The position numbers and the translations under genes are program-made. Of a DNA stretch of 50,359 nt, positions 49,441 to 50,359 are shown in pieces. The notes below the pieces were generated by a model. That model saw only the letters and a program-made list of their open reading frames with translations, had not been told where the DNA came from and made no database searches. Source of the stretch: an uncultured Roseovarius sp. (GTDB lineage Bacteria; Pseudomonadota; Alphaproteobacteria; Rhodobacterales; Rhodobacteraceae); NCBI RefSeq assembly GCF_913057115.1, contig NZ_CAJXNN010000027.1, positions 1-50,359 on the forward strand, written 5' to 3'. The first letter of the stretch is position 1; every line of letters begins with the position of its first letter.

Positions 49441-50359
49441 CGACACCGATTGAGCGGCGAGAGGCAGCGCTCAGGGCGATGCGGGATCATGACATCTCGC
49501 AGCGCCGGGCCTGCCGACTTGTCCATTGCCCGGCAGGGCATTGCGAAGCAATGTCCCGAGAGGGGGGTGTCGATCCAAAGACGGTACGGCGTGAACGCCC
49601 GCCGGATAACCCTGAGATACGCAAGGAGATGAAAACCGTCGCGGCCAAGCGCCGCCGGTTCGGCTACCGGCGGATCGGGGTGATGTTGGAACGCAAAGGG
49701 ATGATCAGGAACCACAAGAAGCTCTATCGGCTTTACACCGACGAGAAGCTGGGCGTCAGGCGACGACGAGGCCGGAAACAGACCCGTGGCTCTCGGACAC
49801 CGATGTTAGAGGCGCTGAGGCCGGGCGAACGCTGGTCGTTGGGCTTTCTGTCCGACACCTTCGGGGCCTCGCGTCGGTTCCGCATCCTGGCGGTGAACGA
49901 TGATTGCTGCCGCGAGAACCTGTGCCTGATGGCGGATACCAGCATCTCGGGTGCCCGGGTTGCGCGGGAGTTGGATGCACTGGTCCGGGTCTATGGCAAG
50001 CCCGCCAGTATTGTCAGCGACAACGGGACCGAGTTCACCAGACGGGCGATCCTGAAATGGGCTAACGGCAACAGTGTCCAGTGGCATTGCATCGACCCGG
50101 GCAAGCCGCAGCAGAATGCCTTCATCGCGTCATTCAACGGAAGCCTGCGCGATGCGCTTCTGAACGAGGAGATGTTCGACAACCTGGATGATGCACGTCG
50201 AAAGCTGGCGCTTTGGCGCTACGACTACAACAATGTCAGACCACACTCATCGATCGGAAATCAAACGCCCGCAGAAGCGCGTCGGACGCTTGAGCAATTT
50301 GAGGGCTCCGCGCCCGGCGCGCTTGCCCAAACTGACGACGAAGAATATGAAAACCAGAC
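49437..50359 (+). pseudogene. IS3-family transposase OrfB, partial at edge and probably inactive
   Basis: Read in the -1 frame relative to orfA, this stays open to the window edge for over 300 codons. The integrase core is recognisable ([42 protein letters not shown]). Two of the three catalytic acids appear changed: the usual WSLDF reads WSLGF and the usual FIESFNG reads FIASFNG. Fourteen extra codons, rich in inverted repeats, split RACRLV from GVDPKTVRR. Family comparison is from memory. No separate start was seen, so expression would be by frameshift from orfA. Confidence 0.78.
49517..49558 (+). repeat. 42-bp palindromic insertion inside orfB
   Basis: A 42-bp block running from CATTGCCCGG to GAGAGGGG separates two transposase segments that are contiguous in related proteins. 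It contains CATTGC-GAA-GCAATG and reverse-complement pairs around GGCAGGGC. Because 42 is a multiple of three, the reading frame is kept. It resembles small palindromic intergenic repeats seen in Rhodobacterales. Confidence 0.5.

Larger units (their letters stand above)
49110..50359 (+). mobile_element. IS3-family insertion sequence (IS407-like group), right end outside the window
   Basis: The element has the two-frame orfA/orfB layout of IS3 insertion sequences. The left terminal repeat probably begins TGACCTGCCCCCG at 49110, which fits the TGACCTGC... ends of this group. The right inverted repeat and target duplication are beyond the edge. The orfB product has altered catalytic residues, so this copy is probably immobile by itself. 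Confidence 0.8.

Overview
The window looks like chromosomal DNA of an alphaproteobacterium of the Rhodobacterales (Roseobacter group). The support is strong third-position GC bias, a three-gene cytochrome bc1 operon whose Rieske protein closely resembles the Rhodobacter one, an acyl-CoA dehydrogenase with the long N-terminal extension of methylsuccinyl-CoA dehydrogenase, a complete phnGHIJKLN set, and small palindromic intergenic repeats of the kind common in this order. No tRNA, rRNA or CRISPR array was seen.

Layout. (1) 0.5-3.95 kb: a DadA-like amine oxidase, a PaaK-like CoA ligase and an uncharacterised protein built from two copies of one domain. (2) 3.96-15.0 kb: a branched-chain-amino-acid-type ABC transporter (two ATPases, two permeases, a binding protein and an extra small membrane protein) with a large acyl-CoA ligase, facing a DsbA-fold isomerase, a hybrid histidine kinase and an OmpR-type regulator. 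Together this reads as a regulated uptake-and-CoA-activation system for a carboxylic, perhaps aromatic, acid. (3) 15.2-18.0 kb: a formate dehydrogenase alpha subunit with no partner subunits beside it. (4) 18.2-22.5 kb: a four-gene operon with two different saccharopine dehydrogenases, followed by an Lrp/AsnC regulator and a small DUF6356-like gene. (5) 22.7-30.8 kb: NAD synthetase, an exported 19-repeat MORN protein, an acyl-CoA synthetase, a TauE/SafE permease and a probable methylsuccinyl-CoA dehydrogenase. (6) 30.8-33.1 kb: an exported DsrE-like protein, a SLAC1/TDT-type channel with a perfect FNR box upstream, and an FAH-family hydrolase. (7) 33.1-43.5 kb: the C-P lyase region (phnM, a 2H-phosphoesterase gene in reverse orientation, phnN-L-K-J-I-H-G, the divergent regulator phnF), then a CPA2 antiporter and a phosphonate-type hexapeptide acetyltransferase. 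(8) 43.6-46.3 kb: petABC. (9) 46.6-50.4 kb: an outer-membrane barrel protein, glmM and an IS3-family element that runs off the right edge.

The C-P lyase proteins form one pathway: PhnGHIJKL couple phosphonates to ribose triphosphate and cleave the C-P bond, PhnM removes pyrophosphate, PhnN handles the ribose bisphosphate product, and PhnF probably represses through a TTGTCTA-type operator between phnF and phnG. The phnCDE transporter is not in the window.

The most unusual items are a roughly 155-bp dispersed element (copies near 0.28 and 22.54 kb) made of a CGTACG inverted repeat and three 11-bp iterations, with a related CGTACG cluster near 40.9 kb; the internally duplicated orphan protein at 3.1-3.95 kb; the small membrane protein between the two permeases; the regular MORN protein; and an IS3 transposase that seems to have lost two catalytic acidic residues and carries a 42-bp palindromic in-frame insertion. 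No wholly new defence or mobile system could be demonstrated.
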